Shown: positions 23,714 to 32,417 of the stretch, one piece after another | Layout: each line of letters starts with the position of its first letter | Position numbering within the stretch: the first letter of the stretch is position 1 | From: Terriglobales bacterium | GTDB lineage: Bacteria; Acidobacteriota; Terriglobia; Terriglobales; Acidobacteriaceae | Length of the DNA stretch: 45,139 nt | Assembly: GCA_035454605.1 (NCBI GenBank) | Contig: DATIGQ010000203.1 | Coordinates: 1-45,139, forward strand | Direction: 5' to 3' | Notes under the pieces: model-generated | Told to the model about the DNA's origin: nothing | Databases searched by the model: none | The model's input: only the letters and a program-made list of their open reading frames with translations | Made by a program: the position numbers and the translations under genes

Positions 23714-26593
23714 TCAACTTTTGGCCACATTCTCCAGCAGCGCCACCGGAAAATCGCGGAACAGGCATGCCAGGGGCAGGCTGGCCTGGCCGTGCCGCAC
23801 GACGTTTTCAACCTCTTCGCCCGTGAAGCTGTTGCGCCACCGCCGCGGTGCATTCCGTGGCAGTAGAAGCGCACCCTTTCCCCACGGCGCTGCCGAGACG
23901 TTCAGGCCCTTTCCAAAAGATGCCATCAGACGAGGTGACGCGGCTAGCACCCATCGGTTGCCGTGTCGACGGATGAGCGCACAGACGTGCCGGCTGGCCG
24001 CCGCGCTGGCCAAGAGCGGGATGTACCTGCCATTGTGAAAGAGCTGCGGTTGCTCCCGGCGTAAGCCCAGGGCGCGCCATAGGAGGAAGAGCTTGATACC
24101 TCCGTCGGTCCACTTGCGAAGCAGTTCCCGCACCAGCCTCCGTGGATCATCAGCGTGCCGTCGCTTGATCTCTTCCAGCATCCGCCTGCGCCGCTCAAAA
24201 TCAACCTGACGGCGGTTGTCCGGATCCACCAGGTTCAGGTCCCAGAGTTCCGTCCCTTGGTAAAAGTCCGGCACGCCCGGCGAGACGATCTTCATCAGCG
24301 CTTGCCCGAGTCCGTTCAAGGCGCCAGCCGATGCTACCCGCTCTTGGAATCGCAGAAAATCGGGCAGGAAGCGGTCCCTTCCGTTGTTTTTCAAGATCCG
24401 CCGCACGAATCCTCGCAACGCCTCCTCGTGCGCGACGTTCGGATGAATCCAGCTGGTGTGCATCTTGGCCTCACGCGCAGCCTTGACCATGTACTCCTGC
24501 AGCCGCTCCTCAAATCCCCGCACTTCTGCTTTCGTGAACGGCCACGCCCCGAGCATCGTTTGGTACAGCAACACTTCCTCGGCCGGTCGAGGCACCGGCA
24601 TACCCTCCACTTTGCGCCTGTGCTGGTGGTTCCACCGGGACCACCGCGCCAGCAGGCGCTTCCAGCGATTGGCCAGTTCGGAAAGCGTGTTGATCCGTGC
24701 CCGAACGTCTTCACCGCGCTTGGCGTCGTGCGTCGACGTGGCATTGAGAGTTTCCGGCCACTGCACCAGCCGCTGCTGGTTGAACCGGTGGAACGCCTCC
24801 AGTCCGAGCGGCAGAGCTTCGCGTAACGGGTCACCGCCCACGTCGTTCAGCGATACCAGGCTGTTGTGCACGTAGAAGGCCGTATCCTCCAATCCTTTCG
24901 CCATCACCGCACCCGTGAATTGCTGCCACTTCATCACAAAGCGCAGCCAGTCTTTCCTTTGGTCCTCAGCGTAGTACGGCGGCTCCAACCTCAGCACGCG
25001 TCGCAGAAATTCGAAGCTGGCCGGGCTCACAAGTTCTTCCGGAATACGGCGGCGAGCCACCGCCAGCGTGCTCTCCAGAAGGCTGCGGTCTCGCTCGTTC
25101 ACTTCGAAACCTCGAATGTAGGTGCGGTACACCGGCAGGCAGGCGGTCACTTCGACCAGCGCGTGCATCAGTTCGTCCAGGCGCAGGTCGCGGGCTCGCC
25201 GGTCGCGCGCGGCTAGTTTGCCAAGTTGATGCCCGAGGGCCTGCACTTCGCCGGCAAATAGGCGCTCCATGACCAGTTTGTTGCGTGAATAGGTGATTTC
25301 CGCGAAGGGCGTCGAGCAACTCACGAACTTCGCATAACATGTCTCGAGCTGCGAAACCCCTTCCGCATCGAGAAAGAGCGCGTTCACACGATTCAGAAAG
25401 TCGTATCCCGTGGTGCCGTTCACCGGCCATTCGGGTGGCAGGACCTCGCCGCCACTCAGAACCTTCTCGACCACCGTGAACAGACGCTGGCCCCCACCCG
25501 CTGGAGTCGCTTCCCGAACGGCGGCGCTCAGACGGCGCAGATAGATCTGGGGATCGTAGAGGCCGTCCACGTGGTCTACTCTCAATCCCGTCACCTTCCC
25601 GGTCCGAACAAGGTCGAGAATGGCGGCGTGACGCGCCTCGAACACCCGTGAATCCTCCAGTCGCAGCCCCACCAGCCCGTTGATGTCGAAAAAGCGGCGG
25701 TAGTTGATCTCCTCGGCGGCAATTCGCCAGTCCGCCAGCCGGTACGCTTGCTCCCCCAGGAGACGGTCCAACGCGTCGAAGCTGCGCTCATCCCCGCACA
25801 CGCCGTTATATCGGAGCAGGATGCTGTCCAGCGCCCGGCGCGCCTCGTTCTCCCGCGTGTACAACCGCCACAACTCTTCCTTCACCTGTTTGCTGGCGGC
25901 GCGGCGCTGGCGCAACGCCTCAGCCTCTCTTGCCGTGCGCGGCGGCATGGCCTCGCACCTGGCCGCCAAGTCCTCGAGCCGGCTAGCCAGTTCCGAAGCC
26001 GCCGATTCGCGCAGCGCGCTAGCGCTCTCCCGCAGCAACCGTCCGTACGACTTCGCATCCAGGGGCAGCCGCTCCCCCCCGTACGTGACCAGCAGGCCAC
26101 TCTCTTCCAGTCGCAGTTGCAGCTCCCCCCGGACGAGGGCGTTGCCGTACAAGTCTCCCAGCACCGGCAGCAACACCCGGTTCTCCTGCAAATAGGCAGC
26201 TTTGGTTGTGGCCGGGTGCCAGTCAATGTCGAAATAGGCTGCATACGGGGAGCCGGGACCATGCTCCAGGACGTCCCGCCACCATGGATTTTCCCAACTG
26301 GCCGCCATGTGGTTGGGCACAATGTCGAGCAACATTCCCATGCGGTAGGACTTTAGTCTTTCCGCAAGATCGTCAAACTCTTGCTCCGTCCCCAGCTCCG
26401 AGTTCACCCGCCACGGGTCAGCAACTTCATAGCCGTGCGAGCTGCCCTTGCGCGCCTGGAACCGGGGCGAGGCATACAAATCGCTGATCCCAAGTTCGTG
26501 CAGGTAAGGGACCAACGCGCGCGCATCCGCAAAGCGGAAGCCCAAGTTGAGCTGCACGCGGTAGGTCGCGACTGGAATGTGAAAGCTGGGCAT
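23714..26593 (-). CDS. treY: Maltooligosyl trehalose synthase
   Basis: The 959-residue GH13_26 enzyme converts the reducing-end maltose of a glucan chain into a trehalosyl unit. The N-terminus (ATYRVQLNLGFRFADARALVPYL), SHGYEVADP, DIVPNHMA, nucleophile in GLRVDHVDGLYDP, acid/base in VVEKVLSGGE and the third acid in STHDAKRGEDVRARI are all present. The C-terminal end has the PDFYQGTELWDLNLVDPDNRR motif of the family. The length is slightly above the common 750-900 because of an insertion around residues 130-270 rich in Arg, Ala and Leu. The ATG at 26593 directly abuts the stop of the GH57 gene, so translation is probably coupled. Its product is cut by TreZ. Confidence 0.95.
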   Translation of the reverse strand: MPSFHIPVATYRVQLNLGFRFADARALVPYLHELGISDLYASPRFQARKGSSHGYEVADPWRVNSELGTEQEFDDLAERLKSYRMGMLLDIVPNHMAASWENPWWRDVLEHGPGSPYAAYFDIDWHPATTKAAYLQENRVLLPVLGDLYGNALVRGELQLRLEESGLLVTYGGERLPLDAKSYGRLLRESASALRESAASELASRLEDLAARCEAMPPRTAREAEALRQRRAASKQVKEELWRLYTRENEARRALDSILLRYNGVCGDERSFDALDRLLGEQAYRLADWRIAAEEINYRRFFDINGLVGLRLEDSRVFEARHAAILDLVRTGKVTGLRVDHVDGLYDPQIYLRRLSAAVREATPAGGGQRLFTVVEKVLSGGEVLPPEWPVNGTTGYDFLNRVNALFLDAEGVSQLETCYAKFVSCSTPFAEITYSRNKLVMERLFAGEVQALGHQLGKLAARDRRARDLRLDELMHALVEVTACLPVYRTYIRGFEVNERDRSLLESTLAVARRRIPEELVSPASFEFLRRVLRLEPPYYAEDQRKDWLRFVMKWQQFTGAVMAKGLEDTAFYVHNSLVSLNDVGGDPLREALPLGLEAFHRFNQQRLVQWPETLNATSTHDAKRGEDVRARINTLSELANRWKRLLARWSRWNHQHRRKVEGMPVPRPAEEVLLYQTMLGAWPFTKAEVRGFEERLQEYMVKAAREAKMHTSWIHPNVAHEEALRGFVRRILKNNGRDRFLPDFLRFQERVASAGALNGLGQALMKIVSPGVPDFYQGTELWDLNLVDPDNRRQVDFERRRRMLEEIKRRHADDPRRLVRELLRKWTDGGIKLFLLWRALGLRREQPQLFHNGRYIPLLASAAASRHVCALIRRHGNRWVLAASPRLMASFGKGLNVSAAPWGKGALLLPRNAPRRWRNSFTGEEVENVVRHGQASLPLACLFRDFPVALLENVAKS

Positions 26594-29017
26594 CTAGTCC
26601 ACGCGAATGCGCAGTCGCTCCCCCAAGCCGCGGAAGCGTTCCACCCAGGGACGCGCGTCCTCGTCGCCTGCTTCGGCCCTGTCTCGAAGCGTGGGGTATG
26701 TTTCCCTCATCACTTCGTAGTAAAGGTTCTGCGCCAGCCACAGGTTGACCTCAAAGGGCAGTGATTGAGCCAGGTCAACCGCGTCGTCCAGCGCCGCCAG
26801 ACGTTCGACCTCCTGGGGTTGCTCGCGGAAGCGCCTCGCAATCGCTTCAAGATTTCGTCGCAGCGCGAATTCCAGCGCTGCTGAGTGCAGCGGGATACCT
26901 GTCCGGCGGACCGCATCCAGCAATGCCTGGACGTGGGCGCGGTCTAGCCTCTCCCTGCTCAGCGCCGATTCCAGGTCCGCGTTCAGCGTGAACTCACCCG
27001 CCAGAGCGAACCGGCGTGGCTGGGCCATACCGAGGGTGGAAACGAACGCCATCAGCGAAGCATAGTTCTCATAGACGTGGCGGTATGCAGCCTCGGCGTC
27101 GCGCAGCCCATGCCCCAGGATGATGCGCAGGATCTTGTGTTGCTCGTCGCGAAACAGCAATTTCAGGGTGTATGTCCCCAGCCCGAAACTCCGGTCCACG
27201 ATTCGACTCACTTCCTGCACTTCCCCATGCTCGAACGCCTCCACCGCCCCGTCCACCAGTTCTCGGTAGGCCTCCTCGCCCCGGTAGCCGCGCACTCCTC
27301 CGCTCACATTCTGATCGCCCAGGTGCAGCACCCCGAAAGTGAGGTCCTCCGCCTCCCAATGGATTTCGGACGTGACACGTGCACGGCCCAATGCCAAGCG
27401 CGTCTTGCCCGCCGTAAACAGTCGGTAGTCCTGTCGCTCCACGGCGTAGCAGTAGGTTCGGGTGCTCTCTCCGTAGTTCTCGAAGAGTGAGCTCACCGCG
27501 TAGTGAGCCCCCACCTTCTGAAGGTCAACGATGGCCGGCTTCACCCACTTCTCGTAGACCTGGCGGCCGTCTCCGTGCTCCGAAAGGTTGGACTTCGCGC
27601 ATTCCAAACGCCGCAGAAACTGCTCTTCCACGTGGTCACCGAATAGTTCTTCCGCCAGCTGCACCGCCCGCCCTGCGTACTGCATCACCTGGACCGTCTC
27701 GATTCCGGAGAGCTCGTCGAAGAACCAGCCGCAGCTCGTGTACATCAGCATGGCGTGCCGCTGCAGCTCCAGGAGCTTGAGCGCACGGGTCTTCTGCTCC
27801 GGTGTCAGCTCCCGCGTACTATGCCGCGCGAGAAATTGCGCCGTGTTCTCGCGCGACCGATCGAGCAGCACTTCGATGTAGCCGTCGCGCGCCGCCCACG
27901 GGTCGCGAAGCAGGTTCCTCGCCGCCTCTTCGAACGGTTCAGCCAGCTCGTCCCGCAACCAGTCCAGCGCCGCGCGCAGCGGCGCCCGCCACTGTTGGTT
28001 CCATCCCGTGCGACCGGAGTTGCAGCCGCAGTCGCTGCGCCACCGTTCCACACCATGCGCGCAACTCCACGAGCTGTTCTCGAAGATCTGAGCTTCGTGG
28101 GTTGGAGGATGCCGTTCCAAGAACTCGCTGTAGTTGGTCAATCGTGCCTGGCCGCTGGTCTCGACCGAGTGCAAGGCATACGCCAGCGCCATGTCTCCGT
28201 GAGGGTGGTGGTGCCCATAGGTTTCGCCGTCCGTGGCGATGTGTACCAACTGCGGCGACGTGCGTTCGTCGGAAAATGCTGCCAACAGCCGCCATGCCAG
28301 GTTCTCTCCCTTGCTCAACAATTTCTCAAATGCCACCGCGCGGGAGATCGGGCCGTCGTAGAAGAAAACTGCAATGGAGCGGCCGGAACTGAGTAAGACC
28401 CGATAGGCGTGAGAAGGGTCCACCGACCCCTGGCCGACCTCCTGCCAGATGTCGGTTCCCAGAGGGCGGACACGTTGTGCTTGATGCGGTGAAAGGACCG
28501 TGAAGGCGATTCCCTGTTCGGCCAGCAAATCCAGTGTCTCCAGATCCACGGCCGTCTCGGGTAGCCACATGCCCTCGGGCTCCCGGCCAAATCGCCGCCG
28601 GAAATCGGCCAGGCCCCACCGAATCTGCGTCTGCCGGTCTCGCCGGTTGGCCAGCGGCAGGATCATGTGGTTGTAGGGCTGCGCCATTGCCGAGCCGTGG
28701 CCGCCAAAATGTCGCTGGCTCTCGGCATCCGCCGTTAGGATGCGCTGGTACACCTCCGGAGCCTTCTCCTCCATCCACGAGAGCAGCGTAGGCCCAACGT
28801 TGAAGCTGATACGGGAATAGTTGTTGACGATCTCGACGATCCGCTGCTCGCCATCCAGGATGCGTGAGACTGCACAGGGCGCGTAGGCTTCCGCCGTGAT
28901 CCGCTCGTTCCAGTCGTGATACGGATATGCCGAATCCTGGATCTCGATCGCCTCCAGCCACGGGTTCTCCCGCGGAGGCTGATAGAAATGGCCGTGGATG
29001 CAGATGTAGCGTTCCAT
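26594..29017 (-). CDS. GH57 family protein with DUF3536 domain, putative alpha-glucan-acting enzyme
   Basis: The 807-residue protein has GH57 signatures: HGHFYQPPRE at residues 8-17, nucleophile Glu154 in EGMWLPETAVD, and acid/base Asp263 in IATDGETYGHHHPHGD. The C-terminal half (DUF3536-like) is alpha-helical. GH57 enzymes include amylases, 4-alpha-glucanotransferases and branching enzymes; the exact activity of this subfamily is not established as far as I know. Its place between treZ and treY, with 18 bases to treZ and none to treY, suggests that it trims or rearranges glucan chains to give TreY suitable ends, perhaps in place of the debranching enzyme TreX/GlgX that this cluster lacks. 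There is no signal peptide, so it acts in the cytoplasm. Confidence 0.85.
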   Translation of the reverse strand: MERYICIHGHFYQPPRENPWLEAIEIQDSAYPYHDWNERITAEAYAPCAVSRILDGEQRIVEIVNNYSRISFNVGPTLLSWMEEKAPEVYQRILTADAESQRHFGGHGSAMAQPYNHMILPLANRRDRQTQIRWGLADFRRRFGREPEGMWLPETAVDLETLDLLAEQGIAFTVLSPHQAQRVRPLGTDIWQEVGQGSVDPSHAYRVLLSSGRSIAVFFYDGPISRAVAFEKLLSKGENLAWRLLAAFSDERTSPQLVHIATDGETYGHHHPHGDMALAYALHSVETSGQARLTNYSEFLERHPPTHEAQIFENSSWSCAHGVERWRSDCGCNSGRTGWNQQWRAPLRAALDWLRDELAEPFEEAARNLLRDPWAARDGYIEVLLDRSRENTAQFLARHSTRELTPEQKTRALKLLELQRHAMLMYTSCGWFFDELSGIETVQVMQYAGRAVQLAEELFGDHVEEQFLRRLECAKSNLSEHGDGRQVYEKWVKPAIVDLQKVGAHYAVSSLFENYGESTRTYCYAVERQDYRLFTAGKTRLALGRARVTSEIHWEAEDLTFGVLHLGDQNVSGGVRGYRGEEAYRELVDGAVEAFEHGEVQEVSRIVDRSFGLGTYTLKLLFRDEQHKILRIILGHGLRDAEAAYRHVYENYASLMAFVSTLGMAQPRRFALAGEFTLNADLESALSRERLDRAHVQALLDAVRRTGIPLHSAALEFALRRNLEAIARRFREQPQEVERLAALDDAVDLAQSLPFEVNLWLAQNLYYEVMRETYPTLRDRAEAGDEDARPWVERFRGLGERLRIRVD

Positions 29018-29035
29018 GATGTAGGGCTGTTTACT

Positions 29036-30874
29036 TCAAACGCGCGCAAAGAGGACGAACGCTTTGGGACCGATTGGCAGGACCACGTCTCCGGAAACCC
29101 GTTCCGGAATGCGGCTGCCGGGTCCCATCCACCGGGCGTCGGAGGAATCCAGTACTCTCACCCATTCCCCGCCCGGAAACCCCGCCTTCACTGTACCTGC
29201 TGCGTCTGCAAAATGGAACACCGCCAGCGCTTCGCTTTTCCCATGCCAGCGGCGCACGGCCAGCGTGTGCTCGGCTTCGTGAACGTGCACTTCCATCTCT
29301 TCCTTGCTGCCGCACGCCAGCGCGGGCAGCGAGCGCCGCAATCCCAGCAGCTCGCGATACAGCTCTGCCAGCGCCGCATGATGTCCCGCGTCGCGCAGCT
29401 CCCACCGCAGCCGCGAACGCTCGAACGTAGCCGGGTCCTGCGGATCGGGGACGCCGCCTTGCCAGCCGAAGGCGGCGAATTCCTCCCGTCGCCCGTTGCG
29501 AACCGCCTCAATGAGCCGAGTGTCACTGTGGCTCACGAAATATTGGAATGGCGCGGGTTCTCCATATTCTTCGCCCATGAACAACAGCGGCAAGTACGGA
29601 GACAGCAGAACGAGTCCGGCCGCCAGCTTGAGAGCGTCCAAGCTAACCAGCGAACTCAGCCGCTCGCCCAGCATTCGGTTCCCGACCTGATCGTGGTTTT
29701 GCGTGAACACCACCATGCGACGCGCGGGCACGTGCGCCGACGAAGATCCGTGTCGTCTCCTCCGGTATTCCGAATACTGCCCCGTGTATACGAACCCTTG
29801 CCGGAAGGCGGCCGCCATCTGTTCCGTTCGCCCGAAATCGCAGTAATAACCCTTACGCTCACCGGTGAGCAGGGCGTGCAGCGAATGGTGGAAATCGTCG
29901 TTCCACAGCGCGTCCAGGCCCAGGCCGTTTCGTTCCCGGGCCTCCACCAGGCGGGGGTCGTTGCGGTCGCTTTCCGCCATCAAATACACCTGACGGCCCA
30001 ACTGCCGACCGCACTCGTGCACCCTTTTCCCCAGCTCCTCGAGAAAAGGCCGCGCTGACGGATCCACGATGGCGTGCACGGCATCCAGCCGTAGCGCATC
30101 GACGTGACATTCTTCGATCCAATACAGCGCGTTTTCGATGAAGAAGCGTCGTACTTCATCGCTGCCCGGCCCGTCAAAGTTGATGGCCGGCCCCCAAGGC
30201 GTGCGGTACCGATCGGTGAAGTACGGCCCAAAATCCGCCAGGTAATTGCCTTCCGGTCCTAGATGGTTGTAGACCACGTCCAGCACCACGGCCATCTTCC
30301 TTGTGTGGCATGCATCCACCAGGCGCCGCAGGCCCTCCGGCCCTCCATAGGAATTCTGCGCCGCAAACGGATAGGCGCCGTCGTACCCCCAGTTCCGCTC
30401 TCCGGGAAACTGCGCCACCGGCATCAATTCCAGCGCCGTGATGCCCAAATCGCGCAGAGCGTCCAGCCGCGGAACCATGGCATCGAAGGTTCCGGCAGAC
30501 GTGAACGTGCCGACGTGCGCTTCGTACAGCACGTATTCCTCCAGCGCGTGACCCTTCCAGTCCAAGTCGCTCCACGCGAAGCCTGTTTCCGCCACTTGGG
30601 ACGGCCCATGCACGCCCTCCGGCTGAAACCGCGACGCCGGATCGGGACGGTCCAAGCCTCCCTCCAGGCGGTACATGTACCGGGATCCCGGCCCCAGCAC
30701 ACCACTCCCTAGCTCGAGATGCCAGTAGCCCGCGCCAGTGCTTTCCATAGGCACGAGCCGTTTCTCCGGCTGCTTACCGTCAGGCACGAGGTGGAGCTCA
30801 ACCCGCCGAGCCGCTGGCGCCCACACTACGAACCGGCATCTTCCTTCTGGCAGTGTTGTGGCTCCCAACTTCAT
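29036..30874 (-). CDS. treZ: Malto-oligosyltrehalose trehalohydrolase
   Basis: This GH13_10 enzyme releases trehalose from maltooligosyl trehalose made by TreY. It has a CBM48-like N-terminal domain (CRFVVWAPAARRVELHL), YEAHVGTFTSAGTFDA, catalytic Asp in DALRLDAVHAIVD, Glu in YLMAESDRND and Asp in FTQNHDQVGNR. I use the ATG at 30874 (612 residues) because family similarity starts there (MKLGATTLPEGRCRF) and a promoter and operator lie upstream. An ATG at 30895 and a GTG at 30940 are in frame and cannot be excluded; none has a strong Shine-Dalgarno sequence. It is the first gene of the operon and therefore closest to its control region. Confidence 0.92.
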   Translation of the reverse strand: MKLGATTLPEGRCRFVVWAPAARRVELHLVPDGKQPEKRLVPMESTGAGYWHLELGSGVLGPGSRYMYRLEGGLDRPDPASRFQPEGVHGPSQVAETGFAWSDLDWKGHALEEYVLYEAHVGTFTSAGTFDAMVPRLDALRDLGITALELMPVAQFPGERNWGYDGAYPFAAQNSYGGPEGLRRLVDACHTRKMAVVLDVVYNHLGPEGNYLADFGPYFTDRYRTPWGPAINFDGPGSDEVRRFFIENALYWIEECHVDALRLDAVHAIVDPSARPFLEELGKRVHECGRQLGRQVYLMAESDRNDPRLVEARERNGLGLDALWNDDFHHSLHALLTGERKGYYCDFGRTEQMAAAFRQGFVYTGQYSEYRRRRHGSSSAHVPARRMVVFTQNHDQVGNRMLGERLSSLVSLDALKLAAGLVLLSPYLPLLFMGEEYGEPAPFQYFVSHSDTRLIEAVRNGRREEFAAFGWQGGVPDPQDPATFERSRLRWELRDAGHHAALAELYRELLGLRRSLPALACGSKEEMEVHVHEAEHTLAVRRWHGKSEALAVFHFADAAGTVKAGFPGGEWVRVLDSSDARWMGPGSRIPERVSGDVVLPIGPKAFVLFARV

Positions 30875-30948
30875 CGGCCCACCAGCTTCGCGCATGCTGC
30901 TTGACGTATCCGTGCCCACGTCGACCTCTCCCGGTTCCACGCCCGCGT

Positions 30949-30966
30949 ATCACAGGTCCCTGTGAT
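30949..30966. promoter_or_regulatory. Palindromic operator over the treZ operon start site
   Basis: ATCACAGG-TC-CCTGTGAT is a perfect 8-bp dyad with a 2-base spacer. An overlapping dyad, TGTGA-TTCTAG-TCACT (30961-30976), matches the spacing of CRP/FNR-type sites and covers the predicted -10 box. A regulator bound here would sit on position +1 and would be expected to repress the operon. The regulator is not identified; no gene for one is adjacent. Confidence 0.5.
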
Positions 30967-30992
30967 TCTAGTCACTGCGGTGGGAGGGTAAA
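30965..30992 (-). promoter_or_regulatory. Predicted promoter of the treZ-GH57-treY-glgE-treS operon
   Basis: On the minus strand, TTTACC (30992-30987) and TAGAAT (30970-30965) are 16 bases apart, a fair sigma-70 match, with -10 at 5 of 6. Transcription would start near 30958, inside the palindrome at 30949-30966. The leader to the ATG at 30874 would be about 85 bases. Confidence 0.5.
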
Positions 30993-31106
30993 GCGGACGT
31001 AAATGAGGTTAAGCGAGGACCGGGTGAGGTTTGCATGCAACTTTCCATGATTTCAATCACTTAGCCTAAACGTTCGATCCGCTCGGTCCTTGGGGTGTCG
31101 TTGCCC

Positions 31107-32417
31107 ATGAAGCAGCACGGAGATCATCGGTGGTTCTGGGCGACCTTGATGCTGTCCAGTATCAGCATCGTGGCGGTGGTGTTTGCCGGCTGGGAACTGC
31201 TGGATAACCACTTTTTCCGCGATGTCGACTACCTGACCCTGCACTACCTCTACATTACTCGCGGGATCGTTTCCTCCCTCTTGTTGGCAATCTGGGCGGC
31301 CTGGTTCGTGCTGCGCCAGCGGCGGCAAAGCGAGGACGAACTGCGTCGTTCGCGCGAACATTACCGCGGGCTGTTGGAGGCCTCACCCGGCGCCGTCGCA
31401 CTCTACGACGCGGAGCTGCGCGTGGTGGAATGGAATGCCGCGGCGGCGAACCTGTACGGATACTCGAAGGCTGAAGTGTTGGGAGAAAGCCTGCCGACGA
31501 TTTGCCCGGAAAAGCGCGAAGAACACCAGAGATGGTTGCAGCGGGTACAGAGTGGGGAGTCGCCTCTGGAACTGGAAACCATCCGCCGTGCAAAGGACGG
31601 AGTGCTCATACCGGTGGAACTCATGTTGCTGGCGTATCGGGAAGGCGAGAGGCAGGACTGTTTCCTGGAGGTAACGGAAGACATCCGGGAACGCGTGCGT
31701 ATGCGAGAGAAGCTGATCGAGTTCGAGCGCTTGACCAGCATGGGACGGATTGCCGCCGGTACCGCCCATCACCTGAACTCTCCCCTGGCGGCCATGCTGT
31801 TGCGAGTGCAGATGATGCGGGAGCGCCGGCACCAGGACGGATGCGGCGCCGATCTGGGCGGTTTGGAGGAAGGCCTGAAGTTCTGCCAGCAGTTCGTGCG
31901 CCGGCTGCTGGATTTCAGCCGGCGAGCACCGGCGGAGAAGCAGCCCCAGGAAGTCTGCCAGACCCTGGAATCCATCGTGAACTTCCTAGGACCCGCGTTC
32001 CTGACCAAGGGCGCCCGAGTCAAGCTGGAGAGGGGAAACGTGGACGGTGGCTGTGTGCTGGCTGACCCGAACCAGTTGGAAACAGTTTTCCTGATCCTAT
32101 TGACCAACGCCCTGGACGCGCTGGGACCGAAGGGCACGATCGAGATTCGTTGCCAACGGCTTGGCGAAGATGGCATCGAAATCCGACTTAGCGATGACGG
32201 CAGCGGCATCGCGCCGACGGACCTGTCGCGCGTATTCGAGCCGTTTTTCACCACCAAGCCTCCCGGCAAGGGTACGGGACTGGGCCTGGCAATCGCCCGC
32301 AACATCATTGAGGATCATGGGGGCTCCATCCACCTCGACAGCAGGCTGGGACAGGGGACGACCGCGAGGATCGAACTTCCGCTCCGCGTGCCCGCTTTGC
32401 AGCAGGTGCCGTTGTGA
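31107..32417 (+). CDS. Membrane-anchored PAS sensor histidine kinase (NtrB-like)
   Basis: The 436-residue kinase has two membrane helices (about residues 10-30 and 53-70) enclosing a short periplasmic loop, a PAS domain (about 80-190: YRGLLEASPGAVALYDAELRVVEW), a dimerisation helix with His221 (GTAHHLNSPL) and an HATPase domain with N-box TNALDAL, G1 DDGSGIA, F-box EPFFTTK and G2 GTGLGLAI. The residue after the active His is His instead of the usual Glu or Asp. A GTG four codons upstream (31095) is an alternative start. Its stop overlaps the response-regulator start (GTGA), so the two form a pair. The signal is unknown; its place before the cytochrome operon suggests redox or electron-acceptor sensing. 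Confidence 0.92.
   Translation: MKQHGDHRWFWATLMLSSISIVAVVFAGWELLDNHFFRDVDYLTLHYLYITRGIVSSLLLAIWAAWFVLRQRRQSEDELRRSREHYRGLLEASPGAVALYDAELRVVEWNAAAANLYGYSKAEVLGESLPTICPEKREEHQRWLQRVQSGESPLELETIRRAKDGVLIPVELMLLAYREGERQDCFLEVTEDIRERVRMREKLIEFERLTSMGRIAAGTAHHLNSPLAAMLLRVQMMRERRHQDGCGADLGGLEEGLKFCQQFVRRLLDFSRRAPAEKQPQEVCQTLESIVNFLGPAFLTKGARVKLERGNVDGGCVLADPNQLETVFLILLTNALDALGPKGTIEIRCQRLGEDGIEIRLSDDGSGIAPTDLSRVFEPFFTTKPPGKGTGLGLAIARNIIEDHGGSIHLDSRLGQGTTARIELPLRVPALQQVPL

Noticed and set aside
31029-31060. GCATGC and TGATT-TC-AATCA palindromes before the histidine kinase
   Set aside because: They are too short and lie outside any convincing promoter; kept only as a note.
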